This document shows positions 16,804 through 25,477 of a stretch of DNA of 64,000 bases, one piece after another (position 1 is the stretch's first letter; each line of letters starts with the position of its first letter). The translations under genes and the position numbers were made by a program. Under the pieces are notes generated by a model. It saw only the letters and a program-made list of their open reading frames with translations. It was not told where the DNA came from and did not search any database. Source of the stretch: Sphingomonas sp. ATCC 31555 (GTDB taxonomy: Bacteria; Pseudomonadota; Alphaproteobacteria; Sphingomonadales; Sphingomonadaceae); the NCBI RefSeq assembly GCF_000282895.1, contig NZ_ALBQ01000014.1, positions 186,001 to 250,000 on the forward strand. The letters are read 5' to 3'.

Positions 16804-17316
16804 ATGCCGGTGGAACCCTCTGACGAACCCGCCCGCCTCGCCGAGCTCAAGGGCTATGGCGTGCTCGACACGCCCAACGAGGCCGAGTTCGACGCGATCG
16901 TTCGCGAGGCGGCCGCCGCGCTGGGCGTGCCGATCGCGCTCATTTCACTGATCGACGAGAACCGCCAATGGTTCAAGGCGCGCGTCGGGCTGGAGCCGCA
17001 GGAGACGCCGCGTTCGATTTCCTTCTGCACCCATGCGATCCGCGGGCCGGACGTGTTCGTGGTGCACGATGCCAAGGCGGACCCCCGCTTCTCGGAAAAC
17101 CCGCTGGTTACCGGCGATCCCAATATCCGCTTCTATGCCGGTGCGCCGCTGCGCACGGCGACGGGGAAGCGGATCGGCACGCTGTGCGTGATCGACAGCA
17201 CAGCCCGCCCGCAGCTGACCGAGCAGGACACTGCTCGGCTCACGCTGCTCGCCGAGAAGACGATGGCGGCGCTCGAACGCCGCCGCCAGCGGCTCTCGGC
17301 GGCCGACGCTGCCTGA
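16804..17316 (+). CDS. GAF domain protein
   Basis: 170 residues, a single GAF sensory domain: ARLAELKGYGVLDTPNEAEFDAIVREAAAALGVPIALISLIDENRQWFKARVGL, then SISFCTHAIRGPDVFVVHDAKADPRFSENPLVTG and FYAGAPLRTATGKRIGTLCVID. No output domain follows. Domains of this LDTPxExxFD type usually precede kinase or cyclase modules, so a stand-alone version may act in trans. Start at 16804 follows AGGAAG. Confidence 0.85.
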   Translation: MPVEPSDEPARLAELKGYGVLDTPNEAEFDAIVREAAAALGVPIALISLIDENRQWFKARVGLEPQETPRSISFCTHAIRGPDVFVVHDAKADPRFSENPLVTGDPNIRFYAGAPLRTATGKRIGTLCVIDSTARPQLTEQDTARLTLLAEKTMAALERRRQRLSAADAA

Positions 17317-17391
17317 GACGAAACAAACACCCACAGCTTTTCGCGCGGGCGCCCTTGCCGCTGCCCCCCTTGATCCGGCAAAGCGGCGGCG

Positions 17392-18843
17392 ATGACCGTC
17401 AGCGTGGACATGGGCGTCGACGGCACGGGCAGCCCCGTGCCGGTCGATCTGGAGGAGTTGCTTGCGACCCGGTTGCTCGTCCAGGGCAATTCCGGATCGG
17501 GCAAGTCGCACCTGCTGCGGCGGCTGCTCGAACAATCCGCCGGCCATGTGCAGCAGGTGGTGATCGATCCCGAAGGCGATTTCGTCACGCTCTCCGATCG
17601 CTACGGGCATCTCGCGATCGAGGCGGTCGACCATAGCGAGCGTGACGTCGCCCGCTTCGCCGCGCGCATTCGTGAGCACCGTGCTTCGGTGGTGCTCAGC
17701 CTCGAAGGACTGGAAGCGGAGGGGCAGATGCGCTGTGCCGCCGCCTTCCTCAACGGCCTGTTCGATGCACCGCGCGACCATTGGTATCCGGCGCTGGTGG
17801 TGGTCGACGAAGCACAGCTGTTCGCGCCAGCCGGTGGCGGCGAAGTGGCGGAAGAGGTGCGGCGCGCCTCGCTGTCGGCGATGACCAACCTGATGTGCCG
17901 CGGCCGCAAGCGCGGCCTGGCCGGCGTGATCGCGACGCAGCGCCTGGCCAAGCTCGCCAAGAATGTCGCGGCCGAGGCGTCGAACTTCCTGATGGGGCGG
18001 ACCTTCCTCGACATCGACATGCAGCGCGCCGCCGATCTGCTCGGCATGGAACGCCGCCAGGCCGAGGCGATCCGCGACCTGGCGCGCGGACATTTCCTCG
18101 GGCTGGGGCCCGCGATCACGCGCCGCCCGGTGGCGATCCGCATCGGATCGGTCGAGACCAGCGCGCGCAGCTCCTCGCCGAAGCTGACGCCGCTGCCCCA
18201 GGCGCCCACCGACGACATGAAGGACCTGCTGCTGGCGCCGGCCGAGCCCGAATGGGTGCCGCCGGCCCCGCCGCCCGCGCCGACCTATGCCCATTCGGAG
18301 ACGATGCTCGAGGCGCTCGCCCGCTCGGTGCCCGCACCGATGGAAGTCGAGCCCGACCGCGATCCGGAGGAAGTCGCCGGCCTCGTCGCCGATGTGTTGC
18401 GCGCGATCGTCGAAGACGAGCAATCGGCGCTGCGTTCGCCTTCGGTGCTGTACCAGGATTTTCAGGTGCGCTGCCGGATGGTGGGGCTTACCCGCCCGCC
18501 GCTGGACCTCTCCAACTTCGTGCGCCGGCTTTCCGCAGCGCGCGCCGGCATTCATGGCGATCCCGACGACGACTGGGCGCAGGCACTGGAAGCGGCGCGG
18601 GCGCTGCCCGACGATATGCTGGGGCCTTTCCTGCTCGTCGCCAAGGCGGCGCGCGAGGGGCTGCCCTGCCCGAGCGATACCGATATCGCGACCAGCTACG
18701 GCACCAGCTCGCTCGGCCGCGTGCGGCGGCTGATGCAGTATATCGAGAGCAAGGGCCTGTTCGTCACCCGCGTCGATCTGTCGGGCAAGCGATCGATCAC
18801 CATTCCCCGGCTGGGCTGGACGACTCAGGCTTCGGACGGCTGA
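17392..18843 (+). CDS. HerA/DUF853-like ATPase
   Basis: 483 residues. P-loop NTPase core (about 1-270) with LVQGNSGSGKSHLLRRLLEQ (Walker A), VVIDPEGDFVTLSD, ALVVVDEAQLFAPAGGG (Walker B) and GRKRGLAGVIATQRLAKLAKNVAAEASNFLMGRTF (sensor/arginine region), as in the HerA-FtsK family of hexameric DNA motors. A Pro/Ala linker joins it to a C-terminal helical region with a winged-helix-like end (TSYGTSSLGRVRRLMQYIESKGLFVTRVDLSGKRSI). No NurA nuclease gene is nearby, so the partner is unknown. Confidence 0.8.
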   Translation: MTVSVDMGVDGTGSPVPVDLEELLATRLLVQGNSGSGKSHLLRRLLEQSAGHVQQVVIDPEGDFVTLSDRYGHLAIEAVDHSERDVARFAARIREHRASVVLSLEGLEAEGQMRCAAAFLNGLFDAPRDHWYPALVVVDEAQLFAPAGGGEVAEEVRRASLSAMTNLMCRGRKRGLAGVIATQRLAKLAKNVAAEASNFLMGRTFLDIDMQRAADLLGMERRQAEAIRDLARGHFLGLGPAITRRPVAIRIGSVETSARSSSPKLTPLPQAPTDDMKDLLLAPAEPEWVPPAPPPAPTYAHSETMLEALARSVPAPMEVEPDRDPEEVAGLVADVLRAIVEDEQSALRSPSVLYQDFQVRCRMVGLTRPPLDLSNFVRRLSAARAGIHGDPDDDWAQALEAARALPDDMLGPFLLVAKAAREGLPCPSDTDIATSYGTSSLGRVRRLMQYIESKGLFVTRVDLSGKRSITIPRLGWTTQASDG

Positions 18844-18928
18844 GCTTTAGCGACGGCCACCATGCCCCCGCCTGCATTTCGCCGCATTGCGTGTGGAAAA
18901 TCGCACGTCGGCTGGGGGAGCGTGGGGC

Positions 18929-19792
18929 ATGGGGCGGTTCGTTGCGGTCGTAGCAGTCTTTGGGCTGGCGGCGGATGCGCCGCCGCTGGAACTGGCGATG
19001 GCGCCGGTGCGTGCGACCGTGAAGGCGACGGCCGCAACGCTGCGCATCGATCCGGCGGCGCCCACCATTCCCGTCTTCAACCCGGAATTTGCCAGCCGTG
19101 CCGGTTTTGAAGCCGGGCTGTTCGGCACCCGGGCGGCGATCGGGCCGGTAAAGGTTCCCGGCAAGTCGGCGGTGGTTCGGCTGGATTTCGAACGAGGGGA
19201 ATTCAAGCGGCGCGTGACATGGTTCGCTGCACCCGTCGTGACCGGGGCCGATGGAATCATCGGGCCGGGCGGCCTGCCCGAACCGCGAATCCTGTTCCGC
19301 TTGCGCCCGGACAGCCCCGAAGACGAGATCGCGCGCTTCGCCATGGCCGATTGGGGCTATAACGGGCTGGGCATCGAAATCGCGGTGGCGGGCCAAGTGA
19401 TGCACGTCGCCTTCGCGCCGTATCGCGCCGAAAGCCTCGCTACTGCCGGCGCGGGTGCGGCACTGGCGTCGGCACAGGGCGGGCATTTCGACGCCGCGCC
19501 GCACGGCATGCCGATCGAGCTTGGCGTCGAACGCCCGGTGCGCCACCTTGCGCTTGATCAGCCCTTGGCGATCGGGCCGCTGCGGCTGGCGGGCATGTTG
19601 GTGCGGACCAGCGACTTCGGTTCGACCAGCACCATTCCCGAAGGCGATGTCGACCCGAACGAGATCGTCGTTACCGGCAAGGCAAAGGGCAAGCCGACGC
19701 TTACGCTGGCGATCGGTGCGGAGCTTCTGTCGCGCTGCGCATCGATCCTGTTCGACAAGGCCGCGAAACAGGTGACGCTGCGCTGCCGTTAG
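18929..19792 (+). CDS. secreted protein of unknown function
   Basis: 287 residues with an N-terminal signal (MGRFVAVVAVFGLAADAPPLE). The ATG at 18929 follows a GGGGGAG ribosome site; a longer frame from a TTG at 18887 lacks one. The body alternates beta-like segments (AAIGPVKVPGKSAVVRLDFERGEF, ILFRLRPDSPEDEIARFAMADWGYNGLGIEIAVAGQ) and ends KAKGKPTLTLAIGAELLSRCASILFDKAAKQVTLRCR, reminiscent of retropepsin-like domains, but I cannot see a convincing DTG catalytic motif. I do not assign a function. Confidence 0.75.
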   Translation: MGRFVAVVAVFGLAADAPPLELAMAPVRATVKATAATLRIDPAAPTIPVFNPEFASRAGFEAGLFGTRAAIGPVKVPGKSAVVRLDFERGEFKRRVTWFAAPVVTGADGIIGPGGLPEPRILFRLRPDSPEDEIARFAMADWGYNGLGIEIAVAGQVMHVAFAPYRAESLATAGAGAALASAQGGHFDAAPHGMPIELGVERPVRHLALDQPLAIGPLRLAGMLVRTSDFGSTSTIPEGDVDPNEIVVTGKAKGKPTLTLAIGAELLSRCASILFDKAAKQVTLRCR

Positions 19793-19805
19793 CGCCGCAT
19801 TGCCC

Positions 19806-20477
19806 TCACCGGCGGCGGTGGATCCGCGCGTTGATCGCAAAAATGCACAGCGCCCAGACGGCCCCGAAACACCAGCCGGCGAGCACGTCCGACGGCCAGT
19901 GGACGCCCAGATAGACACGGCTGCAGCCGATCAGCAGCACCAGCAGGGTGGCGAAGGCGAGCAGATAGGCGCGCGCCCAGCGGCTCGATTCGGTCTGGGC
20001 GAGCATCACCGCGAGGGTGAGGTAGACGGCGGCCGACGTCATCGCATGGCCGCTGGGAAAACTGGCGTTCGACGCCTCGGCCAAATGCGGCACCAGCTCC
20101 GGACGGGGCCGCTGCCACACCAGCTTGAGCAGCGCGTTGCAGGTCGAGGCGCCGAGCATCGATCCGGCGAGCAGCAGCGCCTCGGCGCGGCGGCCGAAGG
20201 CGAACAGGAACAGCACGGCAGCGACGCCGAACAGGCAGAGCACGGTGAACCCACCCAGCGCGCTGATGTCGATCGCCGACTGCAGCAGCCAGCGCGGCCC
20301 GATCGGCGTGCCCAGCGCCTGCGGCTCGCGCAGCGCGAGCAGGATGCGGCTGTCGATTGCGAAGCCGGTGGCAAAACCGAGCGCGAGATGCACTGCTATT
20401 CCGGTGAGCGACAGAGCGAGCAACGCGAGGGCGGGCCAAAGCCACTGGTCGCGTCGGTGCTGGGGACGGCTGGTCAT
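19806..20477 (-). CDS. PAP2-family membrane phosphatase
   Basis: 223 residues with about six membrane helices. The three-part phosphatidate-phosphatase signature is present: KLVWQRPRPE (KX6RP), FPSGHAMTS (PSGH) and GCSRVYLGVHWPSDVLAGW (SRX5HX3D). It likely removes phosphate from undecaprenyl-pyrophosphate or phospholipid substrates at the periplasmic face. ATG at 20477 follows GGAGT; the frame extending to 20579 has no ribosome site. Confidence 0.9.
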   Translation of the reverse strand: MTSRPQHRRDQWLWPALALLALSLTGIAVHLALGFATGFAIDSRILLALREPQALGTPIGPRWLLQSAIDISALGGFTVLCLFGVAAVLFLFAFGRRAEALLLAGSMLGASTCNALLKLVWQRPRPELVPHLAEASNASFPSGHAMTSAAVYLTLAVMLAQTESSRWARAYLLAFATLLVLLIGCSRVYLGVHWPSDVLAGWCFGAVWALCIFAINARIHRRR

Positions 20478-20603
20478 GATACTCCGTTCTGCAGGGCTCG
20501 GCGGCAGCGGCAAGGCGCCACCGGAATCAGCGGCGATGTGGCCAAATGGCTGCAGTTGTGCAAGTTGCACGTGCGCCACCGGGCTGGCGCGTGGGTCGAG
20601 CCG

Positions 20604-21698
20604 TCACTGCGGCGGGAGCGCCGCAAAGACCTTGGACAGGTTCAAGATGCCGTTCCCGAAAACCGGATCCCGACCGGGCGCACCTGCATCGGTGGCGTTG
20701 TCGAGCAGCAGCGACACGATCTGCGCGCCGGTCAGCTTGGGACGGGCCTGGGCAACAAGCGCGACCGCACCGCTTATCGCGGCTGCGGCGGGGGACGTGC
20801 CGCTGTAGGTCACTGTGCGTCCGTCCGGCGCGATCATGTTCACATCGCGCGACAGGGCAGCGAGATACCAGACCGACGACGGACCACTGCCCGCGCGATT
20901 GGCATACGTGTAATCGAAATTGCCCGCAGCATCGTGCCCGCCCGCGATGATGACCCAGCCGGGTGCGGCTTCGGCGAAGCTGCGCGCCATCCGCAGCGGT
21001 TCCTGCCCTCCCGCATCGTTGTTGCCGGCGCTAATGACCACCACGATCCCTGCCGCAGCTGCGCGTCGAACGGCGTCGAGGAACAGGTCATAGCTTTCGT
21101 CGAATACGAACGACAGATTGATCACCCGCACCTTGGCGGCGATCGCGGCATCGATCGACGCGATCAAGGGGAAGCTCATGATGGTGCAATTCGCCAGCGA
21201 GGTGCACGTGCTTGGATTGGAGATATTCAGTGAGACGATCGTCGCGTCGTAGGCAATGCCGTGGATGCCACTGCCGTCGCGCGCGGCCGCTGCCACCGAC
21301 GCCATGAACGTTCCGTGCCCGCTACTGTCGACCAGGCCGCGAGTGCCCGCCATATCGGCGCTGGCGGGATCGATCCGGCCGCCGAATTCGCCAAGACCCG
21401 GTGCGATCCCGGTATCTAGAATGGCGATCTTGATGCCGCGTCCCGTCGCTCCCGCGCGATAGGCGGCACTAGCCGCCGATGCGACCGCCGCGTTCGACCG
21501 TTGCTCTTCGAGCAGTTCCGCCGTCGGCGGGGGCGTCGGAGTAGGGGTCGGACTCGGCGTCGGCGTGGCGGCTGGAGGTCCGGGAACGACGACCGTGCCC
21601 TGGCCTGACCCGCCGCCGCATCCACCGGCCAGGAGGGCGCCTGCCAAGGCCATGCCATACGCGCAGGCGGCAGGTGAACGCGGCTTCGCTGGTTGCAT
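20604..21698 (-). CDS. subtilisin-like (S8) serine protease lipoprotein
   Basis: 364 residues. Lipoprotein signal ends in LAGALLAGGC (Cys27), followed by a Pro/Thr-rich tether (about 40-58). The catalytic triad is readable: Asp95 in KIAILDTGIAP, His128 in SSGHGTFMASVAAA and Ser302 in YSGTSPAAAAISGAVAL, with oxyanion Asn226 in ISAGNND. It should act tethered to a membrane in the envelope. Its ATG (21698, GGAA ribosome site) lies 15 nt after the stop of the TolC-like gene, so both are one operon, divergent from the peptide-export operon. A role in maturing or degrading the exported peptide is inference. Confidence 0.9.
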   Translation of the reverse strand: MQPAKPRSPAACAYGMALAGALLAGGCGGGSGQGTVVVPGPPAATPTPSPTPTPTPPPTAELLEEQRSNAAVASAASAAYRAGATGRGIKIAILDTGIAPGLGEFGGRIDPASADMAGTRGLVDSSGHGTFMASVAAAARDGSGIHGIAYDATIVSLNISNPSTCTSLANCTIMSFPLIASIDAAIAAKVRVINLSFVFDESYDLFLDAVRRAAAAGIVVVISAGNNDAGGQEPLRMARSFAEAAPGWVIIAGGHDAAGNFDYTYANRAGSGPSSVWYLAALSRDVNMIAPDGRTVTYSGTSPAAAAISGAVALVAQARPKLTGAQIVSLLLDNATDAGAPGRDPVFGNGILNLSKVFAALPPQ

Positions 21699-21712
21699 TC
21701 TCGCTTCCTTGC

Positions 21713-23215
21713 TCATCGATGGACGTTTCCGTCTTGGGGGGGAACAGATTCGGTGGCGGTGCTGTCGGAAGCGTAGCGCGACGGGCCGTCCGCCCAATCG
21801 CTGAACGATTGGCGCGGGCGGACCGGCAAGGCCCATCGCGTTGTTGCGACATCGCTCAGGCGAAGATCCCCTGGGTCCGCCCGGCCCATCAGCGCCAGTA
21901 ATCTGAAAGAAGCGACATTGACGTCTCTGCGAACCATGGCAGCTGTCACATAGTTGTTGAATATCTCCCGCTCGGTATCGAGAACGTCCAACAAGGTCCG
22001 TGCGCCGATATTGTTCTCGGACTTGGCGCCCTTGAGCGCGGTTTCATTCGCGGCGATGGCTTGTTGCGCCTTCTGCAGATAGTCGAGCGATAACCGCCAG
22101 GTCGCGTACGCCGACCGCACTTGCGCGACCACGTCTCGCTCCAGCGCAATCACTTGCTCAATGGCGCTGTTCAAGCCCGCATGGGCCTGGCGCACTCGAG
22201 AGGCCGGCAATCCGCCCTGGTATAGCGGAAGGCTGACGGTAATACCTACCTGTGCCGCTGTGCCGCGATCCTGAGGCCGAAAGATCGATTGGCTGGAGAC
22301 CGACTGGAGGTTGTTGAAATAGCTTCCGGAACCAAAGGCGGAAACCTGGGGCCCGCGCTCTCCCTGCGCGGAACGTATCCGGTACTCGGCAGCGTTCACA
22401 TTCATCCGTGCTGCTAAAAGCGATCCATTGTCGCGTATCGCCTCGTTGATCGCGTCCTCAACCATCAATGGTTTATCGAACCAATCGCCAATATCGACCA
22501 GGTCGTTGGGTGGTGCGCCAATGACCCGGACATAGTCTTCGCGGCTGCTGATCAACTGCGCCCGTGCCGCCTGCAGGCTACCTTCAGCGAGCAAAAGCCG
22601 CGCGTTCGAGAGCGATACATCCGTCACTGTCAGGTCGCCGATCGAGAAGCGTCCCTGGACGCTGCGAAGGTTCGCCTGGAGCGATGCAACGTTCCGCTCA
22701 CTGGCCCGGACAATGGCTTCGTCACGAAGAACGTTGCTATACACTTCGACCACAGAGGCGAAGAGGGCGGAGACGACGCTGCGAAAGCCTTGGCGGGTCG
22801 CCTCGTAGCGCGACTGCGCTTCCTTCACCCCGAACTTGACCACGCCGGAACGATAGAGTGGGACGGTGATCGAAAGATCGGCGTTGAGCGTCCGGTCCGG
22901 CAACAACGCGCTGTTGGCGGACCGCTTCAGAAACTCGGTTTCGCTGCTCGTGAACGCGGCACGCGGTCGCCCGGCTGTTTTCGCCTGCACAACCCCTTCG
23001 CTGCTGGCGAGGTTATCAGCGAAGGCGCTGGCCAGATTCGGGTTTGTCTGCAGCGCGCGACGCAAGGCCTCTTCCAGCGTATCGGCGTGCGCCGCTCCTG
23101 CAAAGCTCATGGCGAGGGTGGCGAATGCTGCGCCGGCGAGGATGCATCCCTTAGCCAGGTTCAAGGCCAAATGCGTGCACGGTAACGCTCCAACAGGCGA
23201 CGTCGACGATGTCAC
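21713..23215 (-). CDS. TolC-family outer-membrane channel protein
   Basis: 500 residues with a signal peptide (KGCILAGAAFATLAMSFAGAAHA) and the two-fold repeated TolC layout: DTLEEALRRALQTNPNLASAFADNLASSEGVVQAKTAGRPRA..., the coiled helices around ASLQANLRSVQGRFSIGDLTVTDVSLSNARL, and the second half with ALKGAKSENNIGARTLLDVLDTEREIFNNYV, the classical repeat motif. GTG start preceded by GGGGGAG. It is the expected outer-membrane duct for the HlyD-ABC exporter encoded divergently. Confidence 0.93.
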   Translation of the reverse strand: MTSSTSPVGALPCTHLALNLAKGCILAGAAFATLAMSFAGAAHADTLEEALRRALQTNPNLASAFADNLASSEGVVQAKTAGRPRAAFTSSETEFLKRSANSALLPDRTLNADLSITVPLYRSGVVKFGVKEAQSRYEATRQGFRSVVSALFASVVEVYSNVLRDEAIVRASERNVASLQANLRSVQGRFSIGDLTVTDVSLSNARLLLAEGSLQAARAQLISSREDYVRVIGAPPNDLVDIGDWFDKPLMVEDAINEAIRDNGSLLAARMNVNAAEYRIRSAQGERGPQVSAFGSGSYFNNLQSVSSQSIFRPQDRGTAAQVGITVSLPLYQGGLPASRVRQAHAGLNSAIEQVIALERDVVAQVRSAYATWRLSLDYLQKAQQAIAANETALKGAKSENNIGARTLLDVLDTEREIFNNYVTAAMVRRDVNVASFRLLALMGRADPGDLRLSDVATTRWALPVRPRQSFSDWADGPSRYASDSTATESVPPQDGNVHR

Positions 23216-23487
23216 TATGGCTCCCCCTATGGCGGCAACACGTATCGTGCGGGAGCGTACGCCTCAAAAATCAATAGCACCCAAACTGAAATGTTTCTCG
23301 TTGCCGATATCGGAAAGCCGCAGTGGATTGACGAAACATTGACTAAGATTTGGAGTCCGAAATCCACAAATGACCGGACGTTTTTCAAGTCCAATCTGAA
23401 TGCTTATTGTTCCTGGTGCGACGGTGACAGGCAAATGCCGATCCGGCACAAATCGGCATACGGGTTCATTTTCCTGGGAGGGGCAGG
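23216..23487. promoter_or_regulatory. divergent promoter region of the secretion cluster
   Basis: The 272-nt gap between the TolC-like gene and the winged-helix regulator is AT-richer than its flanks. It holds two palindromes that share the half-site TGCCGAT: CCGATATCGG (23304-23313, within TTGCCGATATCGGAA) and ATGCCGAT-N9-ATCGGCAT (23435-23442 / 23452-23459). The second lies just upstream of the ribosome site of the regulator gene, a position suited to autoregulation. Confidence 0.6.
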
Positions 23488-24114
23488 ATGCAACATGCCA
23501 TCGTGGCAGACGATGTTGCTCGTCTTGTGCGGGCAGCCGAGCGCATGGCGCGCCTTGCCCAGGACATCGCGCAACGGGGGCGCGAGAAGGCGACGTTAAC
23601 GACCTCCGCCGATGAGGCGTCGCAGCGCGACGACCTTCCATCCTATGTCGGCGAAAAGCTGGTCGATGCGTCGAAGCGTGCCATTGCGGCCCATCTGCAA
23701 CAGCCGGATTTTGGGGCGCCGGCGCTTTTCCGCAATGCCGAATGGTTGTTGATGCTTGAACTGTTCGTCGCCGGGCGTTCGAACAAGCCCGTTTCGATCA
23801 AGGCGGCGTCTATCACTCTGGGCAGGGCACCTTCCACAGCGAACAGAACCATCCTGGAACTGGAGCGGCGTGGTCTGGTCGCCAGTTCCGGCGATGTTCA
23901 GGATGCTCGCAGACGCTTGCTGAAGCTTACGCCCTATGCCGAAGCAGTGCTCGGCGAATATCTCAATCAGCAGAGCGACCTCCGGCTCCTGCCGATGCGC
24001 ATGTCGCTCAAAGTTTCTCAGAGCGGTGATCAAGAAGATGCGCATAGTAGCGCGCACGAGATCCCGTCGATTTCGGATCGATCCGTATCCGAAGCAGAAA
24101 CTACCTTACCATGA
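23488..24114 (+). CDS. MarR-like winged-helix transcriptional regulator
   Basis: 208 residues. The central region (about 85-155) is a winged helix: NAEWLLMLELFVAGRSNKPVSIKAASITLGRAPSTANRTILELERRGLVASSGDVQDARRRLLKLT, with the D.RRR wing of MarR proteins. The N-terminal 60 residues are helical and charged, and the C-terminus is a polar tail. It is paralogous to the product of 32254-32718 at the other end of the cluster. Strong GGGAGGGGCAGG upstream. It is likely to control the divergent protease/TolC and the downstream peptide-export operon. Confidence 0.8.
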   Translation: MQHAIVADDVARLVRAAERMARLAQDIAQRGREKATLTTSADEASQRDDLPSYVGEKLVDASKRAIAAHLQQPDFGAPALFRNAEWLLMLELFVAGRSNKPVSIKAASITLGRAPSTANRTILELERRGLVASSGDVQDARRRLLKLTPYAEAVLGEYLNQQSDLRLLPMRMSLKVSQSGDQEDAHSSAHEIPSISDRSVSEAETTLP

Positions 24115-24190
24115 TGCCGGGTCTCCGTAATCATTGCGGTGTCGTCTTCGAAAACGACTTCGAGGAGGGCATTTCAACAGGGGAATCGAT

Positions 24191-24439
24191 ATGCGTCAGC
24201 TTTCTACAATTGAACTGGAACTCATCGTCGGCGGGTACAGCGACTCCTATGCGTACGGGGATTCGTCGCTGGTCCTCGACGGCGACAATGCGCACATTAC
24301 CGTCACGGCTGCCGATTATAATGGCGGCGTCGCGGAGATGCAGGCTGCCGGTCTCACCATTCCGCCGATCACCATCCCGATCGATCTTGGCGGCGGCTTC
24401 AAGGTCTCGATCACGACCCCGAAGATCAAGCTTTCCTAA
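24191..24439 (+). CDS. double-glycine-leader secreted peptide precursor
   Basis: 82 residues starting MRQLSTIELELIVGG, a textbook double-glycine leader (LS..EL..I.GG) of the kind cut by C39-type ABC exporters; cleavage after Gly15 would release a 67-residue peptide beginning YSDSYAYGDSS. The mature part has no cysteine, is rich in Asp, Ser, Thr, Gly and Ile, and ends in a beta-like, Lys-rich segment (GGGFKVSITTPKIKLS). ATG at 24191 has GGGGAA 7 nt upstream; a longer frame from 24134 does not. The exporter with a C39 domain lies two genes downstream. I do not recognise the mature peptide. Confidence 0.85.
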   Translation: MRQLSTIELELIVGGYSDSYAYGDSSLVLDGDNAHITVTAADYNGGVAEMQAAGLTIPPITIPIDLGGGFKVSITTPKIKLS

Positions 24440-24465
24440 CGGGAAATCGCGTAGCGAAACGTCGC

Positions 24466-24491
24466 GGTGGTGCGCCTGGCGGTGCACCACC
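24466..24491 (+). promoter_or_regulatory. hairpin between peptide gene and export operon
   Basis: GGTGGTGC (24466-24473) and GCACCACC (24484-24491) form an 8-bp stem with a 10-nt loop, 27 nt after the peptide stop, with no T-run after it. Such a structure can protect the 3' end of an abundant peptide transcript or partly end transcription, so that the peptide is made in excess over the machinery. Confidence 0.5.
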
Positions 24492-24523
24492 CTGTTGGCG
24501 ACCGGCACACGGCGGATGCAGCC

Positions 24524-25477
24524 ATGATGGCTGCTACCCTGGTCGGGGCGACGCGAGCGTATCGCCGCGTACTTGAGGTGACGTTCCTGATTCTGCTGAA
24601 CGGGTCGTTGCACGCATTTTCCTATTTGCCCTATCGGCTACGACGACAGGCGCTGCGAATCGCGTTCCTGTTCCTGGCGCCCGTGATGGCCGGGCTCGAT
24701 CTCGACTCTACCTCGCGTGCGTTTGCGACCATCCTTGCCTCGTCGAAGCGGCAGGGACGAAAGTTCGCCGGCCGTAAGATGTACTACGACATGGTCGCGA
24801 TGATCGAATGGCTTGCCCTTGGCCGACGGAGCATTGCCGGGCTGGCAAGCGACATTCAGTGTCTTTCCAGCGACGCAGCCGAGGATCTGCAATGGCTTGC
24901 CGCGCAACGCGGCGCGATCATCGGAACGATGCATTTTGGGCCCTATGCACTCGGGCTGGTCTGGCTGATTCATTCCCATTTTCAGAACCGCAAGGTTATC
25001 ATCTTCAAGAATGCCAATGCGGGGGAAGAAGCGCGTGCGATCGAGCGACTCGGCAACCTGGGTGCTGAGGTAGAATTCGTCTCGCCGACGGCACTTCTAG
25101 ACTTTCACCGTATCATAAAGGAAGTGCGCAAAGGCGCGATCGTCATCATCATGGTGGACCTGCCGCCGGCCGCCAGCCGCAGCGACGACTTCGATCTGCT
25201 GGGGCGCCAGGTAGCCGTAGCGACGGGCGCCGTCGACCTAGCGGCGATGGGGCGGGCGCCGCTGATGCTGCTTCGCGTTCGTGCCGATCGTCGAGGCGAT
25301 CGGATCGAGATCGGCGACATTTTCGACGTCGCGCACCACGATGCCGGCTCACGCAATCGCGCGGTATCTCGGATCACCCGCTTCGTTTCCGAAACCCTGC
25401 ACGTCTACCCCGAGCAATGGCACATGTGGTCGCGGTTCGGAGAGTATCTGCAGCAACAATCGGACCCCGCATCGTGA
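24524..25477 (+). CDS. LpxL/HtrB-like acyltransferase homologue
   Basis: 317 residues resembling lipid A acyltransferases: hydrophobic N-terminus (VLEVTFLILLNGSLHAFSYLPYRLRRQALRIAFLFLAPVMAGL), then RGAIIGTMHFGPYALGLVWLIHSHF, the equivalent of the active-site HX4(D/E) segment, and RIIKEVRKGAIVIIMVDLPPAASRSDDFDLLGRQVAVATGAVDLA, the usual acceptor-site region. The His (137) is present but the acidic residue of HX4(D/E) is Ala, so activity may differ. The start was set at the ATG at 24524 (GGCGGA upstream). It overlaps the HlyD start by GTGA. Its acyl donor may be the ACP in the same operon (inference). Confidence 0.7.
   Translation: MMAATLVGATRAYRRVLEVTFLILLNGSLHAFSYLPYRLRRQALRIAFLFLAPVMAGLDLDSTSRAFATILASSKRQGRKFAGRKMYYDMVAMIEWLALGRRSIAGLASDIQCLSSDAAEDLQWLAAQRGAIIGTMHFGPYALGLVWLIHSHFQNRKVIIFKNANAGEEARAIERLGNLGAEVEFVSPTALLDFHRIIKEVRKGAIVIIMVDLPPAASRSDDFDLLGRQVAVATGAVDLAAMGRAPLMLLRVRADRRGDRIEIGDIFDVAHHDAGSRNRAVSRITRFVSETLHVYPEQWHMWSRFGEYLQQQSDPAS

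Noticed and set aside
18929..19792. Retropepsin-like aspartic protease for the secreted unknown protein
   Set aside because: General layout is suggestive, but no D(T/S)G catalytic triplet can be placed with confidence.
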